Assembly: GCA_015065965.1 (NCBI GenBank)
Contig: SVPH01000007.1
Location: 1 to 64,000, forward strand
DNA length: 64,000 bases
Reading direction: 5' to 3'
DNA from: Oscillospiraceae bacterium
GTDB taxonomy: Bacteria; Bacillota; Clostridia; Oscillospirales; Acutalibacteraceae
In this document: positions 34,813-43,229 of the stretch, piece after piece
Layout of the letters: each line of letters starts with the position of its first letter
Position numbering within the stretch: the stretch's first letter is position 1
Notes under the pieces: model-generated
Databases searched by the model: none
Seen by the model: the letters and a program-made list of their open reading frames with translations, nothing else
Told to the model about the DNA's origin: nothing
Program-made: the position numbers and the translations under genes

Positions 34813-35895
34813 TTAAATATTTTTTATGAAGTCTGCTGCATAAAACAGCAGATTAATAAGCATGGTTTCGCCGAGAAAACTTGCGGCAAATGCGAGCGCC
34901 GAAAGTCCGCCGCGCCGTGCAATCATCAGCCTTTGCATATGAGGTTCGGCAACGCCGTCTTTGATTAATTTTATATCGGCAATTGCTTTTTTATAATAGA
35001 GTCTGTCCGCCGTCAGCGCGCATATGAGGCGAAGAACAGCGGTAATACCGAGGGTGATAAACATAGGTTTTTTGATTTTGGTGTAGAAATCACCCATCAT
35101 TTTTTCCATCTCGCCGGTCATGATTTCAAGTTCTTCACCGCTTGCTTCTTCAATGTTAAAAGAGTTTAGCGCATCGGTGTATTCCATTGCGGCATCGTAA
35201 ATTACATCCGAATAACCCGAAAGCAGAATAGATGCCGTTACAAACGCAACAAGAAAGAATGCGCCTGCCTTGTAAAGTTTTCTGTAGAAAAACCAATACG
35301 GAGCAAAGAAAAATGCTGCAAAATTAAAACCGATTTTTTTGCCGGATTCAAACTTTTTGAATTTTGGCAGGTATCTGTGAGCGCTTGCCTGAGTGTATAT
35401 CGCAAGTTCGCCGGCTGTGTTATCACCTATCTTTTCATCGGCATCAAAATCCGTTCCCGCTACCTTGGGATTACCGCCGAAAAATCCGCCCTGAGTTGTG
35501 CCGAGAGGTGCGCCGCACTGATTGCAGTGGAGAGCATCATCGGAGTTTTCTTTGCCGCAGAAAGCGCATTTTTTGTTGGTTGTATTATTTTGTGTCTGTT
35601 GTGAAAAAAGAGCACCGCAGTTGCCGCAGTGCAGCGCATCGGCCGGGTTTTCACTGCCGCATATGTGGCAGACACGGCTGTCGCTCGCTTGATCACTGTG
35701 CGTTTCTTCAGTTACCGGAGTTCTTTCCCTTTTCCAAACATAGCCCGATGCGTGAAGGTCATCGTTTGCGCATCTTCCGTTAACCATCCAGCATTCTCTG
35801 TGCTGAGGGGTTGCGCATATGGGGCATACAACAATATCCTCGCCGTCCCTGAGAGGTTTTTCGCAAACGGGACACGGCTGATTTTCATAATTCAC
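34813..35895 (-). CDS. RING-like/zinc-ribbon DUF2628 membrane protein
   Basis: This 360-aa protein begins with a prokaryotic RING-like zinc site (CPVCEKPLRDGEDIVVCPIC, then HRECW). Two zinc ribbons follow (CHICGSENPADALHCGNCG and CAFCGKENSDDALHCNQCG, about residues 75-130). Next comes a DUF2628-type segment with aromatic FNFAAFFFAPYWFFYRKLY (about 195) and several transmembrane helices. Such multi-zinc, membrane-anchored proteins are common in Clostridia. They may sense or bind partners at the membrane, but no activity is established. The gene precedes galU. Confidence 0.75.
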   Translation of the reverse strand: MNYENQPCPVCEKPLRDGEDIVVCPICATPQHRECWMVNGRCANDDLHASGYVWKRERTPVTEETHSDQASDSRVCHICGSENPADALHCGNCGALFSQQTQNNTTNKKCAFCGKENSDDALHCNQCGAPLGTTQGGFFGGNPKVAGTDFDADEKIGDNTAGELAIYTQASAHRYLPKFKKFESGKKIGFNFAAFFFAPYWFFYRKLYKAGAFFLVAFVTASILLSGYSDVIYDAAMEYTDALNSFNIEEASGEELEIMTGEMEKMMGDFYTKIKKPMFITLGITAVLRLICALTADRLYYKKAIADIKLIKDGVAEPHMQRLMIARRGGLSALAFAASFLGETMLINLLFYAADFIKNI

Positions 35896-36033
35896 GGAAC
35901 ATCATCTCCTTCATAAAGTGTAGAGAGACAAATTCAGGTTTGCTCACGCCACTTATACCGCAATTATGCATTATATATTTTACCTAATTATTAGCAAAAT
36001 TGCAATTATTATTTAAAAAATAATTGCTACTTC

Positions 36034-36061
36034 TTTACATTCTTGTTTTTTTTGATATAAT
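36034..36061 (+). promoter_or_regulatory. Promoter of prfB
   Basis: TTTACA (36034-36039) and TATAAT (36056-36061) with 16-base spacing, 33 bases before the ATG. Confidence 0.7.
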
Positions 36062-36094
36062 ATAAAATGAAAAATTATGTATCAGGAGATTTTT

Positions 36095-37213
36095 ATGGTT
36101 CAGTTTGAAGAATTAAGACTTTCTCTTCTTGATTATGAAGAAAAACTCAAGCAACTCCGTGAGGCACTCGGCCTTGATGATATGAATGCTGAAATTGAAA
36201 CCCTTGAGGCACAGACTGCCGAGGAAGGTTTCTGGAATGACCTTGCAAATTCCCAGAAGGTTCAGCAGAGAATCAGCCAACTCAAAAACAAGGTCGGAGC
36301 ATATAATTCGCTTGAAAATGAATATAATGACACACTCGTTCTCATTGAACTTTCAAATGAGGAAGAAGACCTTGATATGTTTGATGAGTGTAAGGCAGGC
36401 GTTGACGGTTTTGTATCAAAACTCGATGCGATGACCCTGAGCACTTTGCTCTCAGGCGAATATGATGCTAAGAATGCAATTCTCACCTTCCATGCAGGTG
36501 CAGGCGGAACAGAAGCGCAGGATTGGAATCAGATGCTTGTCAGAATGTATCAGCACTGGGGAGAAAAGCACGGCTTTAAAATCAGCATGCTTGACTTCCT
36601 TGACGGCGACGAAGCAGGTCTTAAATCCGCTGTTCTTCTTGTTGAGGGTGAAAATGCATACGGTTACCTTAAAGGAGAAATGGGTGTTCACCGCCTTGTC
36701 CGTGTATCGCCCTTCGATTCATCGGGCAGACGCCATACTTCATTTGCTTCTCTCGAAGTTATGCCTGAAATTGACGATACGGTTGATGTTGAAATCAATC
36801 CCGATGACCTCAGAATAGACTATTACCGTTCAAGCGGTGCAGGCGGTCAGAAGGTTAACAAAACCTCATCTGCTGTCCGTATTACCCATATCCCCACGGG
36901 CATTGTATGCGCCTGTCAGGTTGAAAGAAGCCAGCATCAGAACAGAGATGTTGCAATGAAAATGCTTAAGTCCAAACTTATCGAAATCAAGGAAAGAGAG
37001 CATCTTGACAAGATTGACGATATCAAGGGCGAGCAGAGAGAAATTGCTTGGGGCAGCCAGATACGCTCATATGTATTTATGCCCTATACCCTTGCGAAAG
37101 ACCACAGAACAGGTTTTGAAGCAGGAAATATCAACGCTGTTATGGACGGCGATATTGACGGCTTTATCAATGCATATCTCAAAATGGAATCCCTTAAAGA
37201 GAATGCAAACTGA
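36095..37213 (+). CDS. prfB: Peptide chain release factor 2
   Basis: RF2 terminates translation at UGA and UAA. The start is ATG 36095 with AGGAG nine bases upstream; the track begins six codons earlier. The ~372-aa protein has the helical N-domain, the tripeptide region with RVSPFDSSGRRHTSFAS, and the catalytic GGQ in SSGAGGQKVNKTSSAVRI. Many bacteria carry an in-frame UGA near codon 25 and need a +1 frameshift; here the frame is open through LREALGLDDMNAEIETLE, so that autoregulation is absent. It is followed at 33 bases by a cyclase gene. Confidence 0.95.
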   Translation: MVQFEELRLSLLDYEEKLKQLREALGLDDMNAEIETLEAQTAEEGFWNDLANSQKVQQRISQLKNKVGAYNSLENEYNDTLVLIELSNEEEDLDMFDECKAGVDGFVSKLDAMTLSTLLSGEYDAKNAILTFHAGAGGTEAQDWNQMLVRMYQHWGEKHGFKISMLDFLDGDEAGLKSAVLLVEGENAYGYLKGEMGVHRLVRVSPFDSSGRRHTSFASLEVMPEIDDTVDVEINPDDLRIDYYRSSGAGGQKVNKTSSAVRITHIPTGIVCACQVERSQHQNRDVAMKMLKSKLIEIKEREHLDKIDDIKGEQREIAWGSQIRSYVFMPYTLAKDHRTGFEAGNINAVMDGDIDGFINAYLKMESLKENAN

Positions 37214-37246
37214 TTAAATTATAAATTTAAACTGCGGGGTGAAGAT

Positions 37247-37858
37247 GTGAAACTGATTGATATTTCGAGAAAGTTTTTCGGCGGCGATGTTTATCCCGGT
37301 GACCCTGAGCCGAGAGCGGAGCAGATAAGCGAAATCGGAGCAGAATCGGAGTGCAATCTGTCAGTTGTTCATGCCTGTGTTCACAATGCAACCCACGTGG
37401 ATGCTCCGCTGCATTTTCTGCCTGAAGGCGAAACGATTGAAAATCTGCCGATTGAAACATTTATCGGTCCGTGTACGGTTATTCAGGTGCCTGCAGGTGT
37501 TATTACAGGGGAGTATGTTGACCGATATTTTCCCAAAAAGTGCGAAAGGCTGCTTATAAAAGGCGGAGGCAGAGCGTTTTTTATGGATTCGTCTGCGCAG
37601 GAACTGGCGGACAGGGGACTGATTCTTATCGGCACTGATTCGCTTTCCGTAGGCAGCAAGGGCAATCAGGTCGGTCCGCATAAAGCATTCCTGCAAAACT
37701 CCGTTGCCGTTCTCGAAGGGCTTGACCTTTCGGCTGTTAAACCCGGCAACTATTTCCTTTTTGCTCCGCCCGTCTGCTATAACGGATTGGAAGGAGCGCC
37801 CGCAAGAGCGGTTCTGATAGAAGACTATGTTTTCTGGTCAGGCAAAAAAGAGGTGTGA
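37247..37858 (+). CDS. Kynurenine formamidase-like cyclase family protein
   Basis: This 203-aa protein, starting at GTG 37247 behind GGGGTGAA, shows the cyclase/KynB metal motif with His and Asp in HNATHVDAPLHFLPEG (about residues 42-57), preceded by YPGDPEP. Later IGTDSLSV and the C-terminal NGLEGAPARAVLIED match the family. These Mn- or Zn-dependent hydrolases open amide or lactone rings. No tryptophan-degradation neighbours are present, so the kynurenine substrate is doubtful. The sugar transferase ATG begins two bases after its stop. Confidence 0.85.
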   Translation: MKLIDISRKFFGGDVYPGDPEPRAEQISEIGAESECNLSVVHACVHNATHVDAPLHFLPEGETIENLPIETFIGPCTVIQVPAGVITGEYVDRYFPKKCERLLIKGGGRAFFMDSSAQELADRGLILIGTDSLSVGSKGNQVGPHKAFLQNSVAVLEGLDLSAVKPGNYFLFAPPVCYNGLEGAPARAVLIEDYVFWSGKKEV

Positions 37859-37859
37859 A

Positions 37860-38459
37860 ATGAAACGCTTATTTGATTTTACGGTGAGCCTTCTGCTCAT
37901 CCTGATGCTGTTGCCGATATTTTTTATAATAGGCATCGTTATTGCAATTGATGCAGGCAACCCCGTTATCTATAAGCAATACCGCGTCGGCAAAGATAAC
38001 AAACTTTTCTATATCTATAAATTCCGCACGATGAAAAATAACACAAGGCTTGCCGCAACCAAGGATTTGACCGAGGCGGACAGCGTTATCACAAAGAGCG
38101 GAAGAATTCTGCGCAAAACAAGCCTTGATGAATTGCCTCAACTTTTCAATGTACTTAAGGGCGACATGAGTTTTGTCGGTCCCCGTCCTCTTATCCCAGA
38201 GGAAAAGGAAATCAGACTTCTTCGCAAGGAATACGGCATATACACCGTTCGCCCCGGTATAACAGGCTGGGCACAGGTTAACGGCAGAGATATGCTCACA
38301 GACGAAGAAAAAGCCCTGTTTGACAAGGAATACATTGACAAACAGAGCATTGCTTTTGATATTAAAATAATGTTTAAAACCGTTTTGGTTGTTCTCAAAA
38401 GAGAGAACATTTCAGAGGGCAGCGAGCCTGATAATAAATATAACTCAGGCAACTCCTAA
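37860..38459 (+). CDS. Polyprenyl-phosphate sugar-1-phosphate transferase
   Basis: The start is ATG 37860, with GAGGTG upstream; the track begins 11 codons earlier inside the cyclase gene. The ~199-aa monotopic membrane protein has a hydrophobic re-entrant helix (FTVSLLLILMLLPIFFIIGI), then the catalytic core of the bacterial sugar transferase family: YRVGKDNKLFYIYKFRTMKN, TSLDELPQLFNVLKGDMSFV, GPRPL and RPGITGWAQVNGRD. It transfers a sugar phosphate to undecaprenyl phosphate, starting a surface glycan. Its last 15 bases overlap the end of the convergent vanY-like gene. Confidence 0.9.
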   Translation: MKRLFDFTVSLLLILMLLPIFFIIGIVIAIDAGNPVIYKQYRVGKDNKLFYIYKFRTMKNNTRLAATKDLTEADSVITKSGRILRKTSLDELPQLFNVLKGDMSFVGPRPLIPEEKEIRLLRKEYGIYTVRPGITGWAQVNGRDMLTDEEKALFDKEYIDKQSIAFDIKIMFKTVLVVLKRENISEGSEPDNKYNSGNS

Positions 38460-39254
38460 GTATTCTTCGAGGCACTGACCGCTTGCTTTCATAGCCTGAG
38501 CGGCTTCAATGCCGACATATCTCCAGTGCCACGGCTCATATATGATTTTTGTTATATCCTGCTTATCCTCGGGGTAACGCAGGATAAATCCGTAATCTGC
38601 AGCATTTTCGCACAGCCAATTGAATTCATCTGTTTCCTCAAAGTTCTGATAAAGGCTGCAGATATCCATTGCAAGCCCTGCGTTATGCTCACTTGTGCCG
38701 GGAGGCAGAATAATTGTTGCCGCCATCTGGGTTGCTTCGGTTTTGCCGTAGCCTTCATTAATGTACTTCTGAATTTTGTTTTCAAAATTCCTTGTCTGCC
38801 TTTCAACCGAGCGGTAGCCGGAAACGGGAGTAAGTTCAATTCCGTCTTCAAGGGCAGCAAGGTACATTTCGTTGTAATGCGGCGCAACCCGGTAGTCGAG
38901 TTTGAGGCTGTTTGGGTCATCGGTGATGCATGGTGCAAGTTCAACCTCGTAGTCATCGGGCAGAATGTAATCTCTGTTAACGAGCAGCATTTTCCAGTCA
39001 CTCAGTTCAACATTTGCGTAAACCGGCTCAAATCCTGCATATGCATATTCGTAATCTTCGATTTTTTCGCCTGCGTATATGTCAGTTGTTGTCTGAACAA
39101 TCTGAGCAATTGTTGTTGAAACATCGGTGGAAGGCAGTTCATATTCGCTGCCTATGGCAGGGTTGGAACCGCCGGAAAGAGATGCTGTTATTCCGTAGCC
39201 CAGCAGAACAACGGCAAGTATGCCTATAAGCGCAACGGTTAAAGTCTTTTTCAT
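38445..39254 (-). CDS. VanY-type D-alanyl-D-alanine carboxypeptidase (M15B)
   Basis: This 269-aa protein has an N-terminal signal anchor (LTVALIGILAVVLLGYGITA), a ~100-residue linker region, and a peptidase M15B domain. The zinc-site motifs are SEHNAGLAMDIC (His and Asp) and EPWHWRYVG (His), with SGYRSVERQTRNFE at the domain start. It removes terminal D-Ala from muropeptides outside the cell. No vanHAX genes are nearby, so this is cell-wall housekeeping rather than a resistance cluster. GGAGG lies eight bases before the ATG. Confidence 0.9.
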   Translation of the reverse strand: MKKTLTVALIGILAVVLLGYGITASLSGGSNPAIGSEYELPSTDVSTTIAQIVQTTTDIYAGEKIEDYEYAYAGFEPVYANVELSDWKMLLVNRDYILPDDYEVELAPCITDDPNSLKLDYRVAPHYNEMYLAALEDGIELTPVSGYRSVERQTRNFENKIQKYINEGYGKTEATQMAATIILPPGTSEHNAGLAMDICSLYQNFEETDEFNWLCENAADYGFILRYPEDKQDITKIIYEPWHWRYVGIEAAQAMKASGQCLEEYLGVA

Positions 39255-39387
39255 ATCTGAATCCTCCGGAAGGAATATTATTTGCGCATACTATTCTAAA
39301 CCGAAAAAATACGGTTGTCAAATAAAAAACAAATTGTTTATATAAATTTAACAACAGGGGAAAGCCCTTGAAAGGAGTGTTTGTTCT

Positions 39388-40653
39388 TTGAAAGCAAACG
39401 AAAGTGTAAAAAATTACGAATCAACCCGCCGAATGTATGCAAACTACACTGCAAGAAGCATTAAAAAGGTTTGCAAGGAAATCGGCCCCAGATTCGCAGG
39501 CTCCGAGCAGGAGAAGAAGAGCATCGAATATATGGCAGAGGATTTGAAGACCTGCTGCGACGATGTAAAAATTGATTCCTATACCGTATCTCCCAAGGCA
39601 TTCCTTGGTTGGATACCTCTCTCTGTAGTGCTTATGACAATTTCATGCGCTCTCTTCTTTGTTGCGCAGTTTTTTGAAATTGCCCCTCTCTTTTATGTCA
39701 GCACTGCATTGACAGTAATATGCCTTTTCTTTATTGTTACGGAATTCCTTTTCTACAAGGAAACCCTCGATGTCTTTTTGCCTAAAAAGACTTCATATAA
39801 TGCCTATGGCGTCAGAAAACCCTCGGGCGAAGTAAAGCGCCGCATCATCTTCTGCGGTCATGCGGATTCTTCAATGGAATGGCGTTTTACCTATTGGGGC
39901 GGCCCAAAACTTGTTATTCCCGTTATCGGCGGCAGCGTTGTCGGCATTCTTGCTTCACTTGTTTTCAATATTATTGCTGTCGTAATGAACTTCACAAACC
40001 CCGAATTCATTTCATCAACCGCAATTGATGTTTTCAGTTATATTCTGCTTGCATTTATCGTTCTCTTCCTTGTTGCATCGCTTTTCTACGATAAAAAGCG
40101 CATTGTTGAGGGTGCAAACGATAACCTTACAGGCTGTTTTGCCTCAATCGCAATTCTTAAATTCTTTCAGGATAACCATATTCATCTTGAAAACACGGAA
40201 GTTGTTGCACTCTGTGCAGGCTCAGAGGAAATCGGCCTGAGAGGTTCAAAGGATTTCTGCGAAAAGCATGGGGATGAGTTCAAGGATGTTGAAACCGTTT
40301 TCGTTGCCCTTGATACTCTTCGCGATTATGACTTTATGGCAATCTATAACAAGGATATGACAGGCCTTGTAAAAAATGATGCCGATGCAAGCAAACTTGT
40401 TCAGGCAGGCGCAAAAATTGCAGGTTATGATGTTCCGTTCAAAACAGTTTCTCTCGGCGCAACCGATGCTGCTGCGGCAACACGAAGCGGCATGAAGGCA
40501 ACTGCTTTTGCGGCAATGGATCCCGCACCTGCACGCTACTACCACACAAGGCTTGATACTCACGAAAACCTTGACCTCAAAACAATTGAAGCAAGCCTTG
40601 ATATCTGCCTTGAAACTCTTTTCCTTTATGATGAAAAAGGCTTGAATGTTTGA
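39388..40653 (+). CDS. Membrane-embedded M28-like zinc peptidase (paralogue)
   Basis: This 421-aa protein is a paralogue of the gene at 12451, starting at TTG 39388 behind AAAGGAG. Metal positions are conserved: His158-x-Asp160 (CGHADSSMEW), Asp in EGANDNLTG, Glu-Glu in GSEEIGLRGS, Asp in ALDTL, and His in RYYHTRLDT. Two transmembrane segments precede the HxD (about 73-122) and two lie between HxD and the GANDN ligand (about 173-235), as in the paralogue, while the loop sequences have diverged. No signal peptide is present. Function is inferred as peptidase; substrates are unknown. Confidence 0.82.
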   Translation: MKANESVKNYESTRRMYANYTARSIKKVCKEIGPRFAGSEQEKKSIEYMAEDLKTCCDDVKIDSYTVSPKAFLGWIPLSVVLMTISCALFFVAQFFEIAPLFYVSTALTVICLFFIVTEFLFYKETLDVFLPKKTSYNAYGVRKPSGEVKRRIIFCGHADSSMEWRFTYWGGPKLVIPVIGGSVVGILASLVFNIIAVVMNFTNPEFISSTAIDVFSYILLAFIVLFLVASLFYDKKRIVEGANDNLTGCFASIAILKFFQDNHIHLENTEVVALCAGSEEIGLRGSKDFCEKHGDEFKDVETVFVALDTLRDYDFMAIYNKDMTGLVKNDADASKLVQAGAKIAGYDVPFKTVSLGATDAAAATRSGMKATAFAAMDPAPARYYHTRLDTHENLDLKTIEASLDICLETLFLYDEKGLNV

Positions 40654-40750
40654 TGATTAGGCATTTTCAACAAACAGATACATCTGAATTCTTTCACTTT
40701 CCACAAAATTTTTTATTTCATAAAATTTGGATGTATTTTGTTTGTTAATG

Positions 40751-40759
40751 TGCTATAAT
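40751..40759 (+). promoter_or_regulatory. Extended -10 promoter of the lipoprotein gene
   Basis: TGC-TATAAT (TATAAT at 40754-40759), same extended form as before dacF. A GCAAGCG/CGTTTGC hairpin follows in the 5-prime UTR. Confidence 0.6.
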
Positions 40760-40828
40760 ACACTTATTATTATTCAAAAAATTGCTTAAAGCAAGCGGTT
40801 TTGTCGTTTGCGAAAGGAGATTTACCGA

Positions 40829-41716
40829 ATGAACAAGAAAATAATGGCAGCAATCAGCATGATACTTGTGTTCTCATTCCTTTTTGCTTTTACAGGATGT
40901 AACAGCACAACAGAGGAAGAAACAACCACAACAACAATTACTGCAAAGACTCCTCTTCCCACTGATGTAACAACTTCTTTCAATGAAGAAGAAAGCCTTG
41001 TTATTACAGACACAACATATTCACCCGAACAACTTGCAGCAAACACCGTAACAATTTTTGAATATTTCAACCTTCATATCAACGAACTCAAGGGCGTTAA
41101 GGCTTCCGTTGAAATGGGTCAGGATAAGAGCATCGGCAAGGCAAAGGATGCTGAAGGCAACGAAGTTGCTATGAGCGACAACGATTATATCAATGCTGCT
41201 ATCACAACTCTTGACAGTTATATGCTCAAAACAGACGGCGCAAGCCTTGAATACGGCGAAGACCTTGTTCCTTTCCTCCCCGTTAAGGGCGCATCATATG
41301 TAAGCGCAATTACTCTTGACGAAGTTGAAAGCGCAACTTGTGTTGATACAGACGGTCAGAGAGTTATCACAGTTACTCTTAAGAGCCCTGCTCTCCCCGC
41401 AACAATTGAAAAGGCTTATGATATGGGCAATGTTGATGAGATTATGGCTGAGTTTGAGAAGGCAAACGCTTATCTTACCGCTACAAAGCCTACTCTTACA
41501 TATAAGGATTGCCAGATTATCATCACAGCAAATGTTGAAACAGACGAAGTTCACACAATCCAGTATGTGAAGAACATTGATGTAGCAACAGATGTTACAG
41601 GTCAGGGTTCACTTGCAGATATGGGCACTGTTCCCGTAACATTCCGTTACAGCAACACTGTTACCTATACTCTTGACAGAACAAATCCTGCCGAAACAAC
41701 AGTTGCAGCAGAATAA
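40829..41716 (+). CDS. Predicted lipoprotein of unknown function
   Basis: The start is ATG 40829 (AAAGGAGATTTACCGA upstream); the track adds seven codons. The signal sequence ends in a lipobox (LFAFTGC), giving an acylated Cys, then a Thr-rich stretch (TTEEETTTTTITA). The remaining ~240 residues alternate helical and beta segments with no catalytic motif. The C-terminal VTFRYSNTVTYTLDR suggests a beta fold, resembling the lipoprotein at 55013 (both end in sequence with KITNIKYSY/IQYVKNI-like strands). A surface location is clear; the role is not. Confidence 0.75.
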   Translation: MNKKIMAAISMILVFSFLFAFTGCNSTTEEETTTTTITAKTPLPTDVTTSFNEEESLVITDTTYSPEQLAANTVTIFEYFNLHINELKGVKASVEMGQDKSIGKAKDAEGNEVAMSDNDYINAAITTLDSYMLKTDGASLEYGEDLVPFLPVKGASYVSAITLDEVESATCVDTDGQRVITVTLKSPALPATIEKAYDMGNVDEIMAEFEKANAYLTATKPTLTYKDCQIIITANVETDEVHTIQYVKNIDVATDVTGQGSLADMGTVPVTFRYSNTVTYTLDRTNPAETTVAAE

Positions 41717-41727
41717 TTGAGTAAAAT

Positions 41728-41756
41728 TTAACCCCGCCAAACGGCGGGGTTTTATT
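41728..41756. terminator. Bidirectional terminator
   Basis: AACCCCGCC-AAAC-GGCGGGGTT followed by TTATTATTG, between the convergent lipoprotein and GH4 genes. Confidence 0.88.
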
Positions 41757-41760
41757 ATTG

Positions 41761-43083
41761 TTATTGATAATCTTTCATGTATTCGCCGTGGGCTTCAATG
41801 AGTTCGTCAACCATTGCCTTGATTTCGTCAATTGAAAGTTCAGCGGCGGTGTGGGGTTCAAGCATTGCAGCCATATAGATATCTTCGCGCTTCTTTGTAA
41901 CCGCAGCGTTGATTGTGAGAAGTTGAGCGTTGATGTTTGTCATGTTCATTGCTGCGAGTTGAACGGGCAGTTTGCCTACATGGCAGGGATGAATGCCTTT
42001 GCCGTCGATAAGGCAGGGAACTTCAACGCAGGCATCTGCGGGCAGGTTGTCGATAAGACCTGCGTTCAGAACGTTGCCGCCAATTTTATAGGGGTTGCCG
42101 GTAACGATTGATTCCATGATATATGAAGCATATTCGCCGCTTCTTTCATGTGTAATCTGACCGTTGTCAAGGATTCTTTCCTTTTCAGCCTTCCAGCCTG
42201 CAATCTGATTGACACAGCGGCGCGGATATTCGTCAAGAGGAATGTTATATCTTTCAATAAGTTCGGGGTACTTTGATTTGATATAGAAGCAGTTATATTC
42301 GGCATTATGTTCGCTGGATTCCGTGCAGTAGTATCCGAAGTTCTTTATATATTCAAATCTGACCATATCGCTGTGCTTTTCGGTTGCGTTCATTTCGGCA
42401 GCCTTTCTGCGGATTTCAGGGTAAAGGTCGTTGCCGTCCTTATCCTCAATCTCAAGCAGCCAGCCCATGTGGTTTATGCCGGCGATAAGTTCTTTTCTGC
42501 CCTCAAGTTTATCTTCCATGCCGAGTCTGTTGAGCAAATCTCTTGAGCAACTCTGAACGCTGTGGCAGAGACCGATGGTTTTAACTTTTGTATATCTCTG
42601 CATATAGCCCGAAAGGATTGCCATGGGGTTTGTGTAGTTAAGGAACCATGCATTGGGGCAAACTTCTTCCATATCGTTTGCGAAATCCTGAAGAACGGGA
42701 ATGGTTCTCAGACCTCTCATGATGCCGCCGATGCCGAGAGTATCGGCAATAGTCTGGCGCAGACCGTATTTTTTGGGCACTTCAAAGTCAATGATGGTGC
42801 AGGGGTCATAAAGACCTACCTGAATTGCATTAACAACAAAAGTAGCATCTCTGAGCGCTTCTTTTCTGTTTTCAACGCCGCAGTATTTTTCGATTTTTGC
42901 TCTGCCTTCGTTGATGTTGTTGTTCATTGCACTGAGGATAATGTAACTGTCCTCAAGTCTTTCCTCGTCAATATCATAAAGAGCGATAACGCTGTCACGC
43001 AGGCAGGGTGTGCACATACAGTCGCCAAGAACATTTCTGGCAAAAACGGTGCTGCCTGCACCCATGAAAGTAATTTTAACCAT
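41761..43083 (-). CDS. Family 4 glycoside hydrolase (alpha-galactosidase/alpha-glucosidase)
   Basis: The start is ATG 43083 (AGGAG eight bases upstream); the track adds 14 codons. GH4 enzymes use NAD and Mn2+ in a redox-elimination mechanism. The N-terminal Rossmann motif is FMGAGSTVFARNVL, and the Mn site includes Cys and His in GLCHSVQ and later NHMGW. LNYTNPMAILSGYMQRY and ADTLGIGGIMRGLRTIP are typical of alpha-galactosidase members (MelA-like). The ~440-aa length is normal. It is divergent from a GPH transporter gene, so the two probably form an alpha-galactoside uptake and cleavage module. Confidence 0.9.
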   Translation of the reverse strand: MVKITFMGAGSTVFARNVLGDCMCTPCLRDSVIALYDIDEERLEDSYIILSAMNNNINEGRAKIEKYCGVENRKEALRDATFVVNAIQVGLYDPCTIIDFEVPKKYGLRQTIADTLGIGGIMRGLRTIPVLQDFANDMEEVCPNAWFLNYTNPMAILSGYMQRYTKVKTIGLCHSVQSCSRDLLNRLGMEDKLEGRKELIAGINHMGWLLEIEDKDGNDLYPEIRRKAAEMNATEKHSDMVRFEYIKNFGYYCTESSEHNAEYNCFYIKSKYPELIERYNIPLDEYPRRCVNQIAGWKAEKERILDNGQITHERSGEYASYIMESIVTGNPYKIGGNVLNAGLIDNLPADACVEVPCLIDGKGIHPCHVGKLPVQLAAMNMTNINAQLLTINAAVTKKREDIYMAAMLEPHTAAELSIDEIKAMVDELIEAHGEYMKDYQ

Positions 43084-43113
43084 ATTGTTTCTCCTTTCGG
43101 AATTTGTAACTTT

Positions 43114-43142
43114 AATATAGCACACCGATAAAGGATTTACAA
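43114..43142 (-). promoter_or_regulatory. Promoter of the GH4 gene
   Basis: Minus-strand TTGTAA (plus 43137-43142) and TATATT (plus 43114-43119) with 17-base spacing and a TGC extension. Confidence 0.65.
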
Positions 43143-43171
43143 CAGAAAAAATTGTTTTACTTCAAAATTTA

Positions 43172-43200
43172 TTGCCTTATTTGTTTTTATATGTTAAGAT
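43172..43200 (+). promoter_or_regulatory. Promoter of the GPH transporter gene
   Basis: TTGCCT (43172-43177) and TAAGAT (43195-43200) with 17-base spacing. Confidence 0.55.
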
Positions 43201-43229
43201 ATAGCCATATTATTCAAGGATGTGACAGC

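Noticed and set aside
36077-36200. Programmed +1 frameshift site in prfB
   Set aside because: The reading frame is continuous and has no in-frame UGA after the N-terminal helix.
38445-39254. Vancomycin-resistance locus based on the VanY-like gene
   Set aside because: No vanH, vanA/B or vanX homologue is near; VanY-type enzymes are common housekeeping carboxypeptidases in Clostridia.
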